DNA of 64,000 bases from Desarmillaria ectypa (Eukaryota; Basidiomycota; Agaricomycetes; Agaricales; Physalacriaceae): assembly GCA_030407005.1 (NCBI GenBank), contig JAUDYN010000002.1, positions 1,364,001 through 1,428,000 of the forward strand, written 5' to 3'. The notes under the pieces were generated by a model. That model was not told where the DNA came from and did no database searches. It saw nothing but the letters and a program-made list of their open reading frames with translations. A program made the translations under genes and the position numbers. Numbering within the stretch: position 1 is the first letter of the stretch; each line of letters begins with the position of its first letter. Shown here one piece after another: positions 1-11,905 of the stretch.

Positions 1-890
1 CTTCTCATCAGAAAAATTAATGTTAAGCGCCTTGAGATGTCGCAGGCGCGCAAGCGGCAATTTTGGACCCAGACAGAAGCCACCGATAGAAAGCTGTTCA
101 AAGTGAGTAGCTGTTCCTGGAGGGATTTTGGAGAATAGATTAGAGAGTGATGAAGAGCCTTGGATGTTGGCTTGGAGGACGGATTGAGGACTGTACATGT
201 GGATACGGAGGGCTTTCAACTTGGGGTTTCTTGCAATGATGCCGAGTAGTAAACCCATCCCCGCGGCGTTATAGCAATCAAGAAGGATACCATGGATACA
301 TGTCATGTCTGTGAAGAGAGATAAGCAATTCCAGTGACATTTTAGGTCAACGGCTATCGGTTTATGGGGAGCTAGACGCATGACAGTGCCAATGAAACGT
401 TGAGAGATGGGATGGGTGACATTCCAGCTTCAGGGAGCTTGTAATTAACATTTCGCTTTTTTACAAATAGTAGTAAAACCCACGTAATCTTCTTCAAAGC
501 TATCATGAAAGGAAGCGACGTATAAATCCGCTCCTCGAGGCGGCGCTGAGATTTGATTATGCCATTCCAAACAACTTGGTGCTTCGGCCTATCAGCTTTA
601 TCAGAATGTGAGTGTATACAAACGTGTTTGACGTGTTTCCCGATGGATAATTGCTGGCCTTCAGGAGATATGATAGCTTTAAGGATGAAGAGATTTCGCT
701 GATAGCAATCGATGTTGTTGAGGTATATGTGGACAGTGTTGTATACGAAAGGAAAGGCCAGAACATCGAGATCTCTGCACACCAAGCGACAGACTTTGAC
801 GTCTTCGGTGGGCAGCTGTAGAAAAAGAGGTTGGTTATCGACATGAGTACAGAACTGTTCAACTGACATGCCCAAGTATTTGTGAAACAA
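1..890 (-). CDS. F-box/LRR-like protein, copy A (partial at left edge)
   Basis: The proposed start is at 890. The first exon carries a short F-box-like stretch (LPTEDVKVCRLVCRDL near residue 27) followed by the AFPFVYNTVHIYL motif common in Agaricomycete F-box-like proteins. A second long open frame from about 371 down to base 1 encodes leucine-rich text (LKALRIHMYSP, RLRHLKALNI), as in the LRR-like C-termini of this family. One intron is needed between the two blocks, and the C-terminus lies outside the window. Such proteins are presumed substrate adaptors of SCF ubiquitin ligases; the target cannot be read. Copy B, 1.35 kb away, is colinear with it, so the two arose by tandem duplication. 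The F-box is short and weak, so function is uncertain. Confidence 0.6.
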
Positions 891-1289
891 TTTCTGGAGG
901 CAACTGCAGCATTATCAACGAAATAATATTTCCAAGTCTTCGACTCGTCCAGTCCAGGTACCCACGCAGACGCCAGAGTGTTTCAAGTGGTGGGAAAAAT
1001 CAAGTAATGTTGAAGGCGTGTAATGAGTGAGGAGCGCGGATACTCTCGTGGCATTGGGAATCCGGACCGGCCTGAGGCCAAAAGAAAACTTGTAAAAGAC
1101 AGCCCCAACAAACGAATGCCGTGATGCAGACGCTTTACTAATCGAACCGGCACTCATCCGAGCCTAAGTCGTGCATTATCCACAGGACCAAGTAATACAC
1201 ATTTTTACTCGCAATTTGTGATGTCCAAATACATAAAATACTGTTGAACATCACCATCGTTGGCGCAGATCTTCAATCGCTCCGGACCC

Positions 1290-2239
1290 TCATAAGAGCG
1301 GATTGTAGTTCAACAGAGCGCGGTTTGCGCTAGAATTCACGTACATATCCGATAGATGAATCCCCGCGCTGCAGAGTAAATCCCATGGGATGTTCTTGTA
1401 TAAGAAGGTTACATCCAGCACCTTGAGGTTGCGCAAATGAGCAACCGGTATTTTCTCTTCCAGACTGAAGCCTCCGATGATGATTAGCTGCTCCAATTTG
1501 GAGACTATTCCTGAAGGAATTTCGGAAAAGAGACATCACAGGGACGGCGACATGGTATTGTCCTTGTACGTATTGATAGGTCGCGATTGTTTGCAACGAG
1601 CTTGAACAGCAGATACGTAGATCTCCAAAAGGCAGAACAAGCATGAATAGTCATGCGATGAATGCAGGTCAGGTCTGCAAATGGATTGAGGTGCTCCATG
1701 GGAGATTCCAGGTCAACAGCTACCGGCCTGCGAAAGGGAATGGAGTACATGATGGTGTCAATGAAGTGCTGACGGATGGGATGGTTGAGATGCCAGCTCG
1801 GAGAGCTTTAAATTAACGGTATATACATCGTTAGAGTATCGAAGACCCACGTAATCTTTTTTACAGCTATGATAAAGGGCAGAGATGCATAAATTCGTTT
1901 CTCGAGGCGGCGTTGAGACTTGGTAAGGCTACTCTAGAAAGCTTGGTGCGTTGGTCGAACTTGAGCATCATCGGTGGGTGAGTGTATCCAAAGATGCTTG
2001 ACGTATTTCCCGATAGATAAATGGTCGCAGCGACCTCGAGAAGATACAACTTTGAGAACGGAGAGACTTTGCTGGTAGTGATCGATATTGTTAAGATAAA
2101 CATAAACGGTCGTGTATACAAAAGGACATGCAAAAGGATTGAAATATTTGCATGTCAAGCGATGTATCTCTTTGATGTTTAGCTGTAAACAAATGGGTCG
2201 TCGACACTGAGTAGTACCAAGGAACGGTTCAACTAACAT
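1290..2239 (-). CDS. F-box/LRR-like protein, copy B (diverged, possibly decaying)
   Basis: This block is colinear with copy A. The N-terminus from 2239 has CPFVYTTVYVYLNNIDHYQ against AFPFVYNTVHIYLNNIDCYQ in A, then a shared IGKYVKHLWIHS segment. The C-terminal exon (1290-1496) reads MEQLIIIGGFSLEEKIPVAH, matching FEQLSIGGFCLGPKLPLA in A, and stops at 1290. The F-box core is worn (no clear LP..DV..CRLVCR), and between 1500 and 1870 the frame changes several times without splice sites I would trust. It may therefore be a pseudogene. Upstream DNA (2240-2450) also resembles the DNA upstream of copy A ('tttctggaggcaa' in both), so the duplicated unit includes the promoter. Confidence 0.5.
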
Positions 2240-2554
2240 CTCAAAGTATTTCTTTGACGATTTCTGGAGGCAAGAGCAGCATTTCGAGATAAGCTTTCCT
2301 TGGTTGTTGCCGAAAGTTTCCCAAGAAAATAGATGTCGTAGAGTAAGACAGCGCCGGCCGGCCCAGTTTGGACATCACGAGAGATGATCAATGATACGCG
2401 ACACAGCCTGACGCGCGTCCAGAGAAACTTCTCTCCTACCATCATCATCATCATCTAAGGCCACGAAGTTCCTTGCAGATATATAGTCATCAGTCTCCTC
2501 TTGTTCCTCGTCGCGACTAACTCCCATTCAATCGCTTTGCCCTAGATTTCTGCC

Positions 2555-3997
2555 ATGGCAGTGGATGAACCACAATTTTTGCGTGTCGTGTCATCTTGTT
2601 TACCCGGAGAATTGTCCCAAAAACTGAAGGATCTGTCGAAATCTTCTCCAGAGGCAGAGATTATTCTCGATGATGTGATACGGTTCGTCAGTGGTGCAGA
2701 ATCCAGAGTAGGCGGGTCTGACGGGGGTTGGCATGAGAAACAGGGAGCAGTAAAGAAAGGCCTTGATGAACTGCTCCGTCCTGCCGATCTCAAACGTCGA
2801 CGAGATGCAGAGGACGATGTCTCGCAGACTTCAAAACGATCCAAGCTAAGTCATGACGATGCTTCTGATGGACCCCATCGGTTTACCCTTCATTCTGTAT
2901 CTACGACATCACCCGTACGCAAGAAAGTTGACATCATCGTCCATGATTCCATCGTCAAATTTGTTGTTCCAGCATCCCAGGCTGTGGAAGCCTTTGTCCC
3001 ACTTTCACAGTTCAGTCGCGCCTTTATTCTCCCAACACGCGGAAAGACAAAACCTCACTGGACAGTGGTTATTATATCTACGAATACAACTGCAAAGGGA
3101 GCATCTTCCCCACAAATCATCTTTGGTCTCGATGCCTCCGCTCCAAGCCCCTTGTCGACGACAGATTCTACCTCGGTGAAGAAAATAGTGAACAAGGGGG
3201 ATCCGACACTGCCAGCTATCAAAGAGCTTCTCTCTCATTTACAAGTGCCCATCTTACAGCCTAACACTGATGTCTTCAAAAGTGCTTGTACAAGTAAAGG
3301 CTCTGACGGCTGTTCGGGGATCGAAGCTTATTTGGGTGCGAAAGTCGGCAGTCTATGGTTCATGAAGGAGGGTATCCTGTGGGGCGAATCAAAACCTTGC
3401 GAGTTTTGGCCTGTTGAAGACTTGATGGGAAAAACAGACGGCCTAAGGATGATCAGTGCGACGGGAAGGACATGTACCTTGATCCTGACCCGCCGGTGTG
3501 CTGGGGACCCGGGAGAAGAAGAGGAAGACGTTGGAGAAGAAACAGCGTTCAGCTTGATCGATGGCAAGGAGCAAGATGGGATCAATCAATGGGTGAAGCG
3601 GTTCCAGGGTGCGTTTGGGAAGAAGAAAGGCGAAGAGAATAGGCCAGCACCGCTGCCTGCAACCGGCAAGATGACTATCATGCAGATAAGAGACGAGTCA
3701 GATGAGGAAGATGAGGATTTCAAGGATGACGAACAAGAAGAAGCGACATCTGATTCTGGTGACGAAGAAGACGGTGATGGCGGTGATGAGGGAGGTGAGG
3801 GAGGTACTGAAGGATCAGACGATGAAGATGCTAGCGGCGACGAAGACGAAGAAGTGCTAAAAGAAGAGAATCATCCATTGCTCCGGCCTGGCGCCATGCC
3901 CCGCATGTCGCGCGCCGCCATTGACATGGTGGTTGATATGGTCGAAGAAGACATGCTCGGCGGCGACGAAGATGAAGAAGACGAACTTGATGATTAA
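2555..3997 (+). CDS. Rtt106-like histone chaperone (intronless)
   Basis: This is a single open frame of 480 residues. The middle (about 110-345) reads as the double PH-type domain of the Rtt106/Pob3/SPT16 middle-domain family, for example AVEAFVPLSQFSRAFILPTRG and KVGSLWFMKEGILWGESKPC. The C-terminal 110 residues are extremely acidic (runs of D and E), typical of histone chaperones. A basic segment RRRDAEDDVSQTSKRSK near 85 could be a nuclear signal. Family members bind H3-H4 and act in replication-coupled nucleosome assembly and silencing. The start at 2555 follows directly on a pyrimidine-rich leader. Lack of introns is notable beside intron-rich neighbours but known for this gene type. Other PH-domain chaperones are the main alternative. 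Confidence 0.8.
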   Translation: MAVDEPQFLRVVSSCLPGELSQKLKDLSKSSPEAEIILDDVIRFVSGAESRVGGSDGGWHEKQGAVKKGLDELLRPADLKRRRDAEDDVSQTSKRSKLSHDDASDGPHRFTLHSVSTTSPVRKKVDIIVHDSIVKFVVPASQAVEAFVPLSQFSRAFILPTRGKTKPHWTVVIISTNTTAKGASSPQIIFGLDASAPSPLSTTDSTSVKKIVNKGDPTLPAIKELLSHLQVPILQPNTDVFKSACTSKGSDGCSGIEAYLGAKVGSLWFMKEGILWGESKPCEFWPVEDLMGKTDGLRMISATGRTCTLILTRRCAGDPGEEEEDVGEETAFSLIDGKEQDGINQWVKRFQGAFGKKKGEENRPAPLPATGKMTIMQIRDESDEEDEDFKDDEQEEATSDSGDEEDGDGGDEGGEGGTEGSDDEDASGDEDEEVLKEENHPLLRPGAMPRMSRAAIDMVVDMVEEDMLGGDEDEEDELDD

Positions 3998-4615
3998 AAG
4001 GTGCCATTTTCGAATCGTGTACTCGATAATTATGTTCGGCGCTCTCATCGGCCCTGCATTATAGAGTACGTCCTTAGCAGGTCATCCTTATCATTCAATA
4101 CAATGTATACTGAATCGGGGTATTGCACATGCTGCACGTTAACTTTGCCTTCGTTACGCTCTAGTGGCCACTGGACTTTGCTTGTGACTTTGCTTGTACA
4201 GATTCATATCGAAACCGTAGTCACCACACCGGGTGACCCTCTTTTTTGGGGAGCGCCCTAAAATGATTTGAGTTGTCTCCGTTCATCAAGGTAAAGTGAC
4301 AGTATCTGCCACAGCTATTGTTGCCAGCTCGACTTCGAGAACATGCGGCCGGAACGCTGAAGACGTATTATATGCTGCGGATTCAGACGCGATGGCAGCG
4401 GAACAGGATTAAATTAAATCCCGACCGAGTAACAAAAATGATCAGTGCCAATCTTGATCAATGACCACCACCATCGCGACAACGCCGTCTTTGTCGCTGT
4501 CCTCGACGATGACCGCGATAGTTTGCTCAGCGTCACGTAGTATGACAGACCGTGTCAATACGCCTGTGCTTAGTAAGCGCGAAGCCCCCACGATCTTCCC
4601 GCGACAGGCGACACG
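3998..4615. other. Intergenic, 3' end of Rtt106 and promoter of KRE6
   Basis: No coding signal is convincing here. The short open frames (4001-4261, 4461-4700) have no family resemblance. The last 150 bases before 4616 presumably form the promoter and leader of the KRE6-like gene; I see no clear TATA box. Confidence 0.4.
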
Positions 4616-6780
4616 ATGTCGACCACTACGGCGCCTAGGGCAGTCGAGTCATCGCATATGCTGCCGCCGACGTCGAAATCATCGGCGACCGGGTTATTGA
4701 CTCCCTCACAAATGCTTCCAGAAAGCACCAGCCGTGGATCAATGCTTCTGTACGACTTCTTACCCCCACCACGGCTCCGACAGAGTGCTCTCCCATCCTC
4801 CAATCGTTCCTCCATGATATCTCTAGACTTAGATTCCAAATACCCAATAACTGCGCATACACGCGACCACGGACTGATTCCTTACGCCTACGAGCCCACT
4901 GATGATTTTGACGACGACACGGAGGAGAAGGGCACCACCAAGACCTTTCCATGGCGTGGGATAGGCAATTTCGCGGCGTTATTCGTTCTCATCGTTGGTT
5001 TGATGATGCTGTTTATCTTCTACCCCGTCGAACACTTTTATTCGACTCTGTCCCGTAATGAGGCGATCATTACAAACGCCCAGGTTAACGGGAGTGGTCA
5101 GGCTCCAGTGTTGTTCCAGATGCCCTCGCTCATTGATCCTGACACGCCCAGCAATGTACAGACGCGAACAGGACACGATGGAGAGGACTACACGCTGGTA
5201 TTTTCGGATGAATTTAATAGGGATGGAAGGACGTTTCATCCTGGGGACGATCCTTACTGGGAGGCTGTCGATTTGTGGTATGGGGCTACAGCGGACCAGG
5301 AATGGTACGATCCTCGACAGGTCACCACTAGAGATGGATCACTGGTCATTACCATGGATAGCATATCGACACTAGTATCTGCTCAGACACCTAGTGAGTT
5401 TTCCTTGAACAATGGACAGGTATGACGTACCAACCAGCTTTAGATTCCTCTGCGCCTTTCACTACGCTTGACAACCATGGTCTCAACTACCGTAGTGGCA
5501 TGCTTCAGTCATGGAACAAATTCTGTTTCACGACAGGATATATCGAAGTGGCGGTAGTCCTTCCAGGACCTGATGAGAACACGCAGGGCTATTGGCCTGG
5601 CATATGGACGATGGGAAATCTTGCGCGACCGGGATATCCGGCCACTACGGACGGAATGTGGCCCTACACATACGACTCGTGCGATGTAGGCACCTTTCCA
5701 AATCAAACGCTCAAAGATGGATCAGGCCCAGCAGCGGCATTACACTCAGATGCCTCGAGGTCAAAGTACAATTACGAGCTGAGCTGGTTAAGCGGGCAAC
5801 GACTGAGTGCATGTACGTGTCCCAGTAGCGATCATCCTGGTCCGCTTCTGTCCTCAGGATCATATCGCGGACGAGGGGCACCAGAAATTGATATTTTCGA
5901 GGCTGAGAAGGATAAATTGGCCGCAACTGGTCAGGTTGTGAGTCAAAGTGCCCAGTTTGCACCGTTCACTGCAGATTATGTGTATGACAATGTGAGTTTA
6001 TCTTGTACAGCGATCGCCTCCGCCTCCTGACCTATACGTATCTTCCACAGTCGACGGAAGCTAAATGGAATATATACAATGAGTCACTGACAAGGCCGAA
6101 TTCGTACCGTGGTTCTGCGGTTCAGCAAGCAGTGTCGGCTTTAACGCACGTTCCTAGTGAGGGATTCCAAAGGAGTGAAAAGCAGTTCGTTGTGTATGGT
6201 GTGTCTTATATTAGGTTTCGTAACAGCACCCACCATATTTACCCGGATCGATTCTAGGCTTCGAATATTACTCCGACCCGAATTCACGTAGTGATGGGTT
6301 TATCACTTGGGTCACAGATGGTAAACGGAGTGCTCGTATGGGCGCGAGTGCCATGGCAGCAGACCCTACTGGAAGTGGGGTCAGTGATAGACTGGTCCCA
6401 GAGGAGCCGATGAGTATAATACTCAACTTGGGCATAAGCTGTAGGTGTTTCACACGAGCCATAACGCTTCCTTTCATTTGTCTTACGTCATCATGCAGCT
6501 AACTGGCAAACTATTGATACCTCCACGATGATATTCCCGGCTGAGATGTTGGTCGATTACGTCCGCGTTTATCAGCGATCGAAAGGGATGAATATTGGGT
6601 GCAGTCCTCCAGGATACCCGACAAAGGATTATATTAATAGCCATATTGAGGCGTATACGAGTAAGTTTGGGTTCTCTGGTTGTGCCACGTTCACCGATAT
6701 TCCATCCTTCTCGTGCAGATCCCAATATTACGACATGGCAATGGGATAAACCCAAGAACTCGGAGTGGGATGGCTGCTAG
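4616..6780 (+). CDS. KRE6: KRE6/SKN1-type GH16 glucan-synthesis membrane protein
   Basis: Six exons (4616-5393, 5438-5991, 6051-6198, 6258-6440, 6499-6660, 6719-6780) sum to 1887 nt and give 628 residues. This is a type II membrane protein: a Ser-rich cytosolic N-terminus, one membrane segment near residues 122-142 ([19 protein letters not shown]), and a lumenal GH16-like domain. The ExDxxE catalytic signature is EIDIFE, encoded at 5884-5901. Other landmarks are [47 protein letters not shown] and [14 protein letters not shown]6/SKN1 proteins are needed for beta-1,6-glucan in the wall and act in the secretory pathway. The first intron (44 bp) is short but its frame join restores the family sequence. 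Whether Agaricomycete homologues hydrolyse or transfer glucan is not settled. Confidence 0.93.
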
Positions 6781-7040
6781 ATTTTGATTTGTACTGCTTC
6801 ACTTGTTTTGTCTCTCATTTGATGGGTCATAGTCTGTTACAGACTGCAAATTTTTCTTACCGTTGTCTGCATTACTCTGACTTTTCGCTTTCGCATCTCG
6901 CACTATTAATTCGTCGCATTATTTACTGTACCAGATCCATACCCCGCTCCACTAGCTACATGTGCATGTATACGCCCGTCTGAGGACGCCGTTGCACAAA
7001 TTTCGGACAATGTAATTGCTGGATATCAGTCAGATTCGTA

Positions 7041-8917
7041 CTATACTTCAATAGCTAAAGGGAAGCCGAAGACGTTCGAAGGGTTGAATTCCATCTTAAG
7101 AGCCTGTAGGCGGGTATAATGAGAACCATAATACAGGTCCTGCCCTAAATAATAATCGTTGAGTGATGGTGGTACAACGATCAATGACAATGACTTACAA
7201 TCATCGAGGCGATTATCAGGATAGTTAATGTATGTGCTGCGTCGTTTTCATAATCCATAGACACAGCAAGTAGGGAAACTCTTACTCATAATCCCAGTCG
7301 CCTGGGCTGTTGGAAATTATGACGTCCGTGATACCTACAGTGCTTCATTAAATATGGGCGATAATCAAATCACCAAGTAATACGTACCATCCAGAAAGGC
7401 AAAACCGTCTTCAGGATAAAGCGGAACGATAGAAGTGGTATACAGCTGCATATTAAACAACTTATTCCGGTGCGCAAAGGCAGTCTGGTCGACTGGAACC
7501 AAGTTAATCGCTGAATTGCTTCCGCCGTAAAGTTCAATCTCTACAAACCAGAACTACGTACGGGAACCTTATGTATAAACATCGAAGTTGCGACTGCAGA
7601 TGAGCACGTACCAGTGGTGAATCCAGAAGTATCGAGATACAACATGAGCGCGTCAATGGCCCCTTTGCTCAAGGGAGAATCTTCGGGAATCATCAAAGAT
7701 TTAGCATAGAATGTATTATTGATAGGCGCCTGGGTGCTGGTATTCAATGTACCAAATGTCAAAGCTGCCTTGCGTGATGGCAGTCAATCCAGGTGGAGAA
7801 AGACTATTCAAGTACGGCTGGATGATCTCCGTGAACGAGTCGTGCGAACCAAAGTACGCGCCGTCGAGCTGGATGCTCAGGTTTCCTGCAATGTTGCCCC
7901 GAAATAGGCGCAACTCGAGACCTAATGTGCTCGGAATCCCGCTCTGAACGAAATCTTGAAGCGACGTCAAGAAGATAGAAGCTTCGGCGACAGATACGTT
8001 CCAGTTGTACACGAAGTAGGTGCCCTCTTCGGGAGCGGCAACGGTGCTGAACTCATAAGAAGTCATTACGCCGAAAGAAGAAGCAGACCCTCTGATTCCC
8101 TGCTGAATGTTTGAGCATCCTATGTGTTTTAAGCAACATCCCTACTTACCCAGAACAACTCTGGATTGTTGTCTTCAGAGACAGTCGTAATTGATTCGTT
8201 GGCTAATACCAATTGAGCGGAGATGATGTGATCAAGTGTGAGTCCCCATTGCCTAGAGACGAAACCCCATGATCCATGCGCAAAGCAAAAATTCTAAAGG
8301 GATCAAGGCAAACGATGGAAAGGCGTTTACCCGCATGTCCACCAAGGCCAACTGTGCTAAATGGCCGTGAGGAATTGCCCTCCCATGGTCGTTCAGCGCG
8401 AGTGCTATGTCTCCTAGACGTGAACCAGGCTGGATAATCGCCAGGTTGGTAGACAAGTCAAGAGTTACGTTTGAAAAGTTGCTCATATCCACGACAAGGG
8501 ACCCATTTTCCCCGCCAAGGCCGTTGGCGATGTAGCTGTGCTATGGGACCGTAATCGCAACACGACTTTACTTCTGTTCTATAATAACTCACCCCTCCGC
8601 TTCGAGAAACCATGCGAATATTTTGCTCCGCGCCAGCTTCGATGACCATCGAAACTTGATCTACATTTTGGGGGTACGCGGTGGCGATTGGTTCAATGAT
8701 GAAACGGCCGTTGTCTGTACAAATATAGAATCCTGTACAACTGAGCAGACAAGAAATGCTTACATGCTTGTGCAGCCTGAGGGTAGCCACTATCCTCAGG
8801 AAATAGTGGGTACCCATCTCCTGCAGCCAGTATTCTCCGAAGCCTTCTGAGGTCCTGAGCCATAATAAGGCGGATAGCCTGGAGAAAGCTTAGTATAAGA
8901 ACGGCACTCCACATCAT
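7041..8917 (-). pseudogene. Secreted FAD-linked oxidase (BBE-like, PCMH fold), apparently damaged
   Basis: A signal peptide starts at 8917 (MMWSAVLILSFLQAIRLIMA). Exons then give NGRFIIEPIATAYPQNVDQV, RSGGHSYIANGLGG with the His that binds FAD covalently, then ELFW, RGSASSFGVMTSYEFS, and a BBE-type end FNPSNVFGFPLAIEV before the stop at 7041. Family members oxidise alcohols, sugars or alkaloids outside the cell. The second FAD-attachment region (usually C-P-x-V-G-x-G-G-H...GG-x-G) is broken. At 8331-8379 the frame slips between PHG and TVGLGGHAG, the usual Cys is missing, and the next intron appears to have lost its acceptor (TTTGCG at about 8277). So either it is a recent pseudogene or the assembly has errors. 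Elsewhere splice sites and reading frame are clean. Confidence 0.7.
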
Positions 8918-9129
8918 TAAACATCACGATGCTTGGACGTTTCACGGAGTATTATATAGGTGGTAAATACCCGGGAGAGCGTAATGGTAGTGTGATGTGT
9001 GATGTTTGAATGATGGGCAATCGGGACGCGGTTAGCTTTTCCGGTAAGTTGTTCTGGCGTCCCTATCCACGTGAACTTTAGGCGATTTTTCACTTGACGG
9101 TGCCGCGAATACAAGAAAATATCACATAC

Positions 9130-9780
9130 CTATGCATAGAGTTGCAGTGAGTTCTCCATAATCTGGAATAACGCCACATAAGTACCTTCGTATTCGACGG
9201 CTCCGTAAGTCGGTCCAAGAGGCGTCATCAAAGCAATCCTATTAATATTCGTATTTATCATAGGTACGTTAAGCAAGTAGTCGTTAAGGCCTTTTAGGCA
9301 TGCCGTTATCATCTAGAGCTGTTGACAGTATATTCAGAGTCTGAAACTCCGAGTCCGAGAAGTGGTCTGGATCGATAGTAGCAATTGTACTCAAATCAAC
9401 GTCAGCGGGGAACGACTCATCAGCAAAATGCAAACCTGAATGTCTCCAGTTGTCGAACGTCTCCTTAAATTCGCATGCATGAACGATTCAGTCCCTTCAG
9501 TTAACGCACTGGCGAACATCGGCGTGGGCTCGCACATGATGGCCCTCCGTGCGTTGAGCGTCCATATCATACTGACCACATGTACTTTAAGGAGGACCTG
9601 TATGAAGGCGCTGGATATGCCTCATCATAGGGATCTGGAAGGTAGGTGAAAACTAGGTTGAGCGTCGTACTGATGCGACGACATAAATTGGTGTCCAAGC
9701 CATACGAGAAGACAAAGTTTACCAGATCATTGCCGGTGTAGCGGTCTGGATGGTGAGTCGAAATAGGGCATTAATCACAC
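9130..9780 (-). pseudogene. Unrecognised coding remnant upstream of the oxidase
   Basis: Read on the minus strand, two blocks look protein-like: RYTGNDLVNFVFSYGLDTNL with NLVFTYLPDPYDEAYPAPSY (about 9595-9755), and DNWRHSGLHFADESFPADV to LNILSTALDDNGMPKR (about 9300-9475). A third frame continues with MTPLGPTYGAVEYEGTYVAL and ends at 9130. Joining them needs a frame change near 9295 that no good splice site explains, and the upstream frame closes just before 9760. I do not recognise the family. It could be the 3' part of a real gene with unusual introns or a decayed one. Confidence 0.3.
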
Positions 9781-11905
9781 CCATACTTCTGAAAACCCTG
9801 TCGGAAAAAGTGCAAAAGACTTATTAGGGCATATATGGGCTTTTGTCCGATTAGGCGGCAAGTGACATTTTTATCGACCTAATAATCCTGGTTAGCGAAC
9901 GTGAAAAGCAAAGGTTAAGAGAACAAAAAATACATGGAAAGAACACACGTCTCTATACATTAATCCTGTAGTTCTTCATCAACGACAAATACTTTATAAT
10001 GCTCGTTGTGTTAAATAATGAGAAAGTTACCATAAGGGGCAAAACCTGCTTTCTTGTTTTGAAGAGAAAATACGGTGTGGTGCCAGTGAGCATAACATCG
10101 CTAGCTGACAAGAGAACAACGGTGATAATCATGAGAGAGACGCCGAAATGCTACTTTACGTACTGAATGCAGTGCAACTAGATGAATTGTAAGAATTCTA
10201 CAGTTGGGATACGGCCCAGCATCGGATCACGGAACAGTACCGCGATAGCGACCGTTACCACGGGGAACAGATACAAGACCAATCTAGGCGTACTATCCAC
10301 CACCGCTTGGGCATCACGTAGAGACGGTAGCAAAAGTAGGATTGCACATAAAGGGAGATAAGCGACACCATCAAAGGGTTTCCTGGATGCAGAAAAGTCG
10401 GTGAATAAAAGAAAAGGCGCTAAGGAAGCGGGATGCACATGCCTATTTGATACCAGATGAAAAAACGCATGCCAAGTGCACTTTGCGTGTTGTAGAAGTG
10501 AGTTATTTGCTACGTTCATACAATGGCACTACCTAGGTGCCAGTTGGTGTTCGAGTTTGGAATACGTATACTAACAATGCCTAGCACGCCTTTATTAATG
10601 GGGCCAAGACGATACATGACAAACCAACACACCTGGACATACTTGAGGGTAGTGATAATCACGAGAATTGCAACAGATAGAGTGAGAAGGACTGACTTGA
10701 AGGAGCATATCTATACACATTTCAACGAGCTGCGTACATTGGTGAATGACTGTGTGCAAAAGGAGACACCGCTGCCTCATGACTAGGACGTGTCAGTGTG
10801 GGACCAGCACTGCTCATACTGGAGAACCTGGGGACGGTTCGAGGGGTTTATATGTGTAATGAACTCACGATCCGCAGAAGGATCCATGCAAAAGAATATC
10901 ATTGCCTGCCCAAGAATTAGAAGGCAATCAGAATCGCATCACTGTTGCTACAGGAGGGTGTAAGTGGGGTCATGGGTATCCCTGATGCTCCGGTGCTGTG
11001 CCTTGTCAATTACAGAGTATGACAATGTTCCCATCAGTCAACGCAGTTGCTCATCAAGTTCTTGTCTGAGACTTTGGAGGGCGATTATAAATGTGTGGTT
11101 TGATGAAGGACACTGTAGATAATTTCGAGGGATTGAACCACTGTTGCGCCTGCTGTACAGTTATGACAGTCGAAGTCAGACACGGTACTCAGACTATACA
11201 ACGGAACAATTACTGACAAAGTACCACATATCTCATCCAGGACATTATTTCAGCGTCGTTGCAGACCACGATGTATGATCATCAGGTTCCACATATAGAA
11301 CCGTAGCAAGAGATGTGACGGATATAATCTGAGATCCTGTGCGTCGGCCCATTCTCAGTGCAATAGTTTTGAGGCTGCATACCCCTGCACAATTATTGTA
11401 GAGAGAATCACGCGGACGACTGTGAATTCGAGTGAAGGGTTGATGGATTATTGACAAGTCCAGGTCACTGCGATATACAGGGTAGGTATTTGAAACTGTA
11501 CAACTTGCGCAGCTAGGCAGCTCGCGACTGCGCTGCAACTTTTCTCTCCTTCCTTCGTGCATCCATGAATATTCCAGTCGTCTGCAAGGAGAAAATACTC
11601 AGCATTCTCCCCTCCAACGTCCATTTTCCGACTGTTGTCATTCGCCGTGAATCCTGGACAACGATGACCGGACCGGGCGCGGTATTTCCACAATGAGGTC
11701 GCCTTTCAGCAGCATATAGTCGACGGGTAGAATGGGACGGATTCGAAATAGTCTCCGCGCATCGTCTGTCACGGTGAAATGTCAAGGCCCGGCTAACGCC
11801 GGTTTGGTCTCATGGCTAGGCACTCTTCTTTTCGCTTCTCTTCCACGGTCGTCAACGTTGCCCTTGTGTCGCCCAGCTGTTGCCTTTTCTCCCTCAAAAC
11901 TTGCC
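9781..11905. other. Gene-poor stretch with one weak membrane-like ORF
   Basis: About 2.1 kb with no recognised gene. A minus-strand open frame at 10178-10519 has hydrophobic runs (YLPLCAILLLLPSL, LVLYLFPVVTVAIAVLF) that could be two membrane segments, but it has no supporting exons or known family. The last 150 bases are the promoter and leader of the Kre9-like gene and are rich in C and T. Confidence 0.3.
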
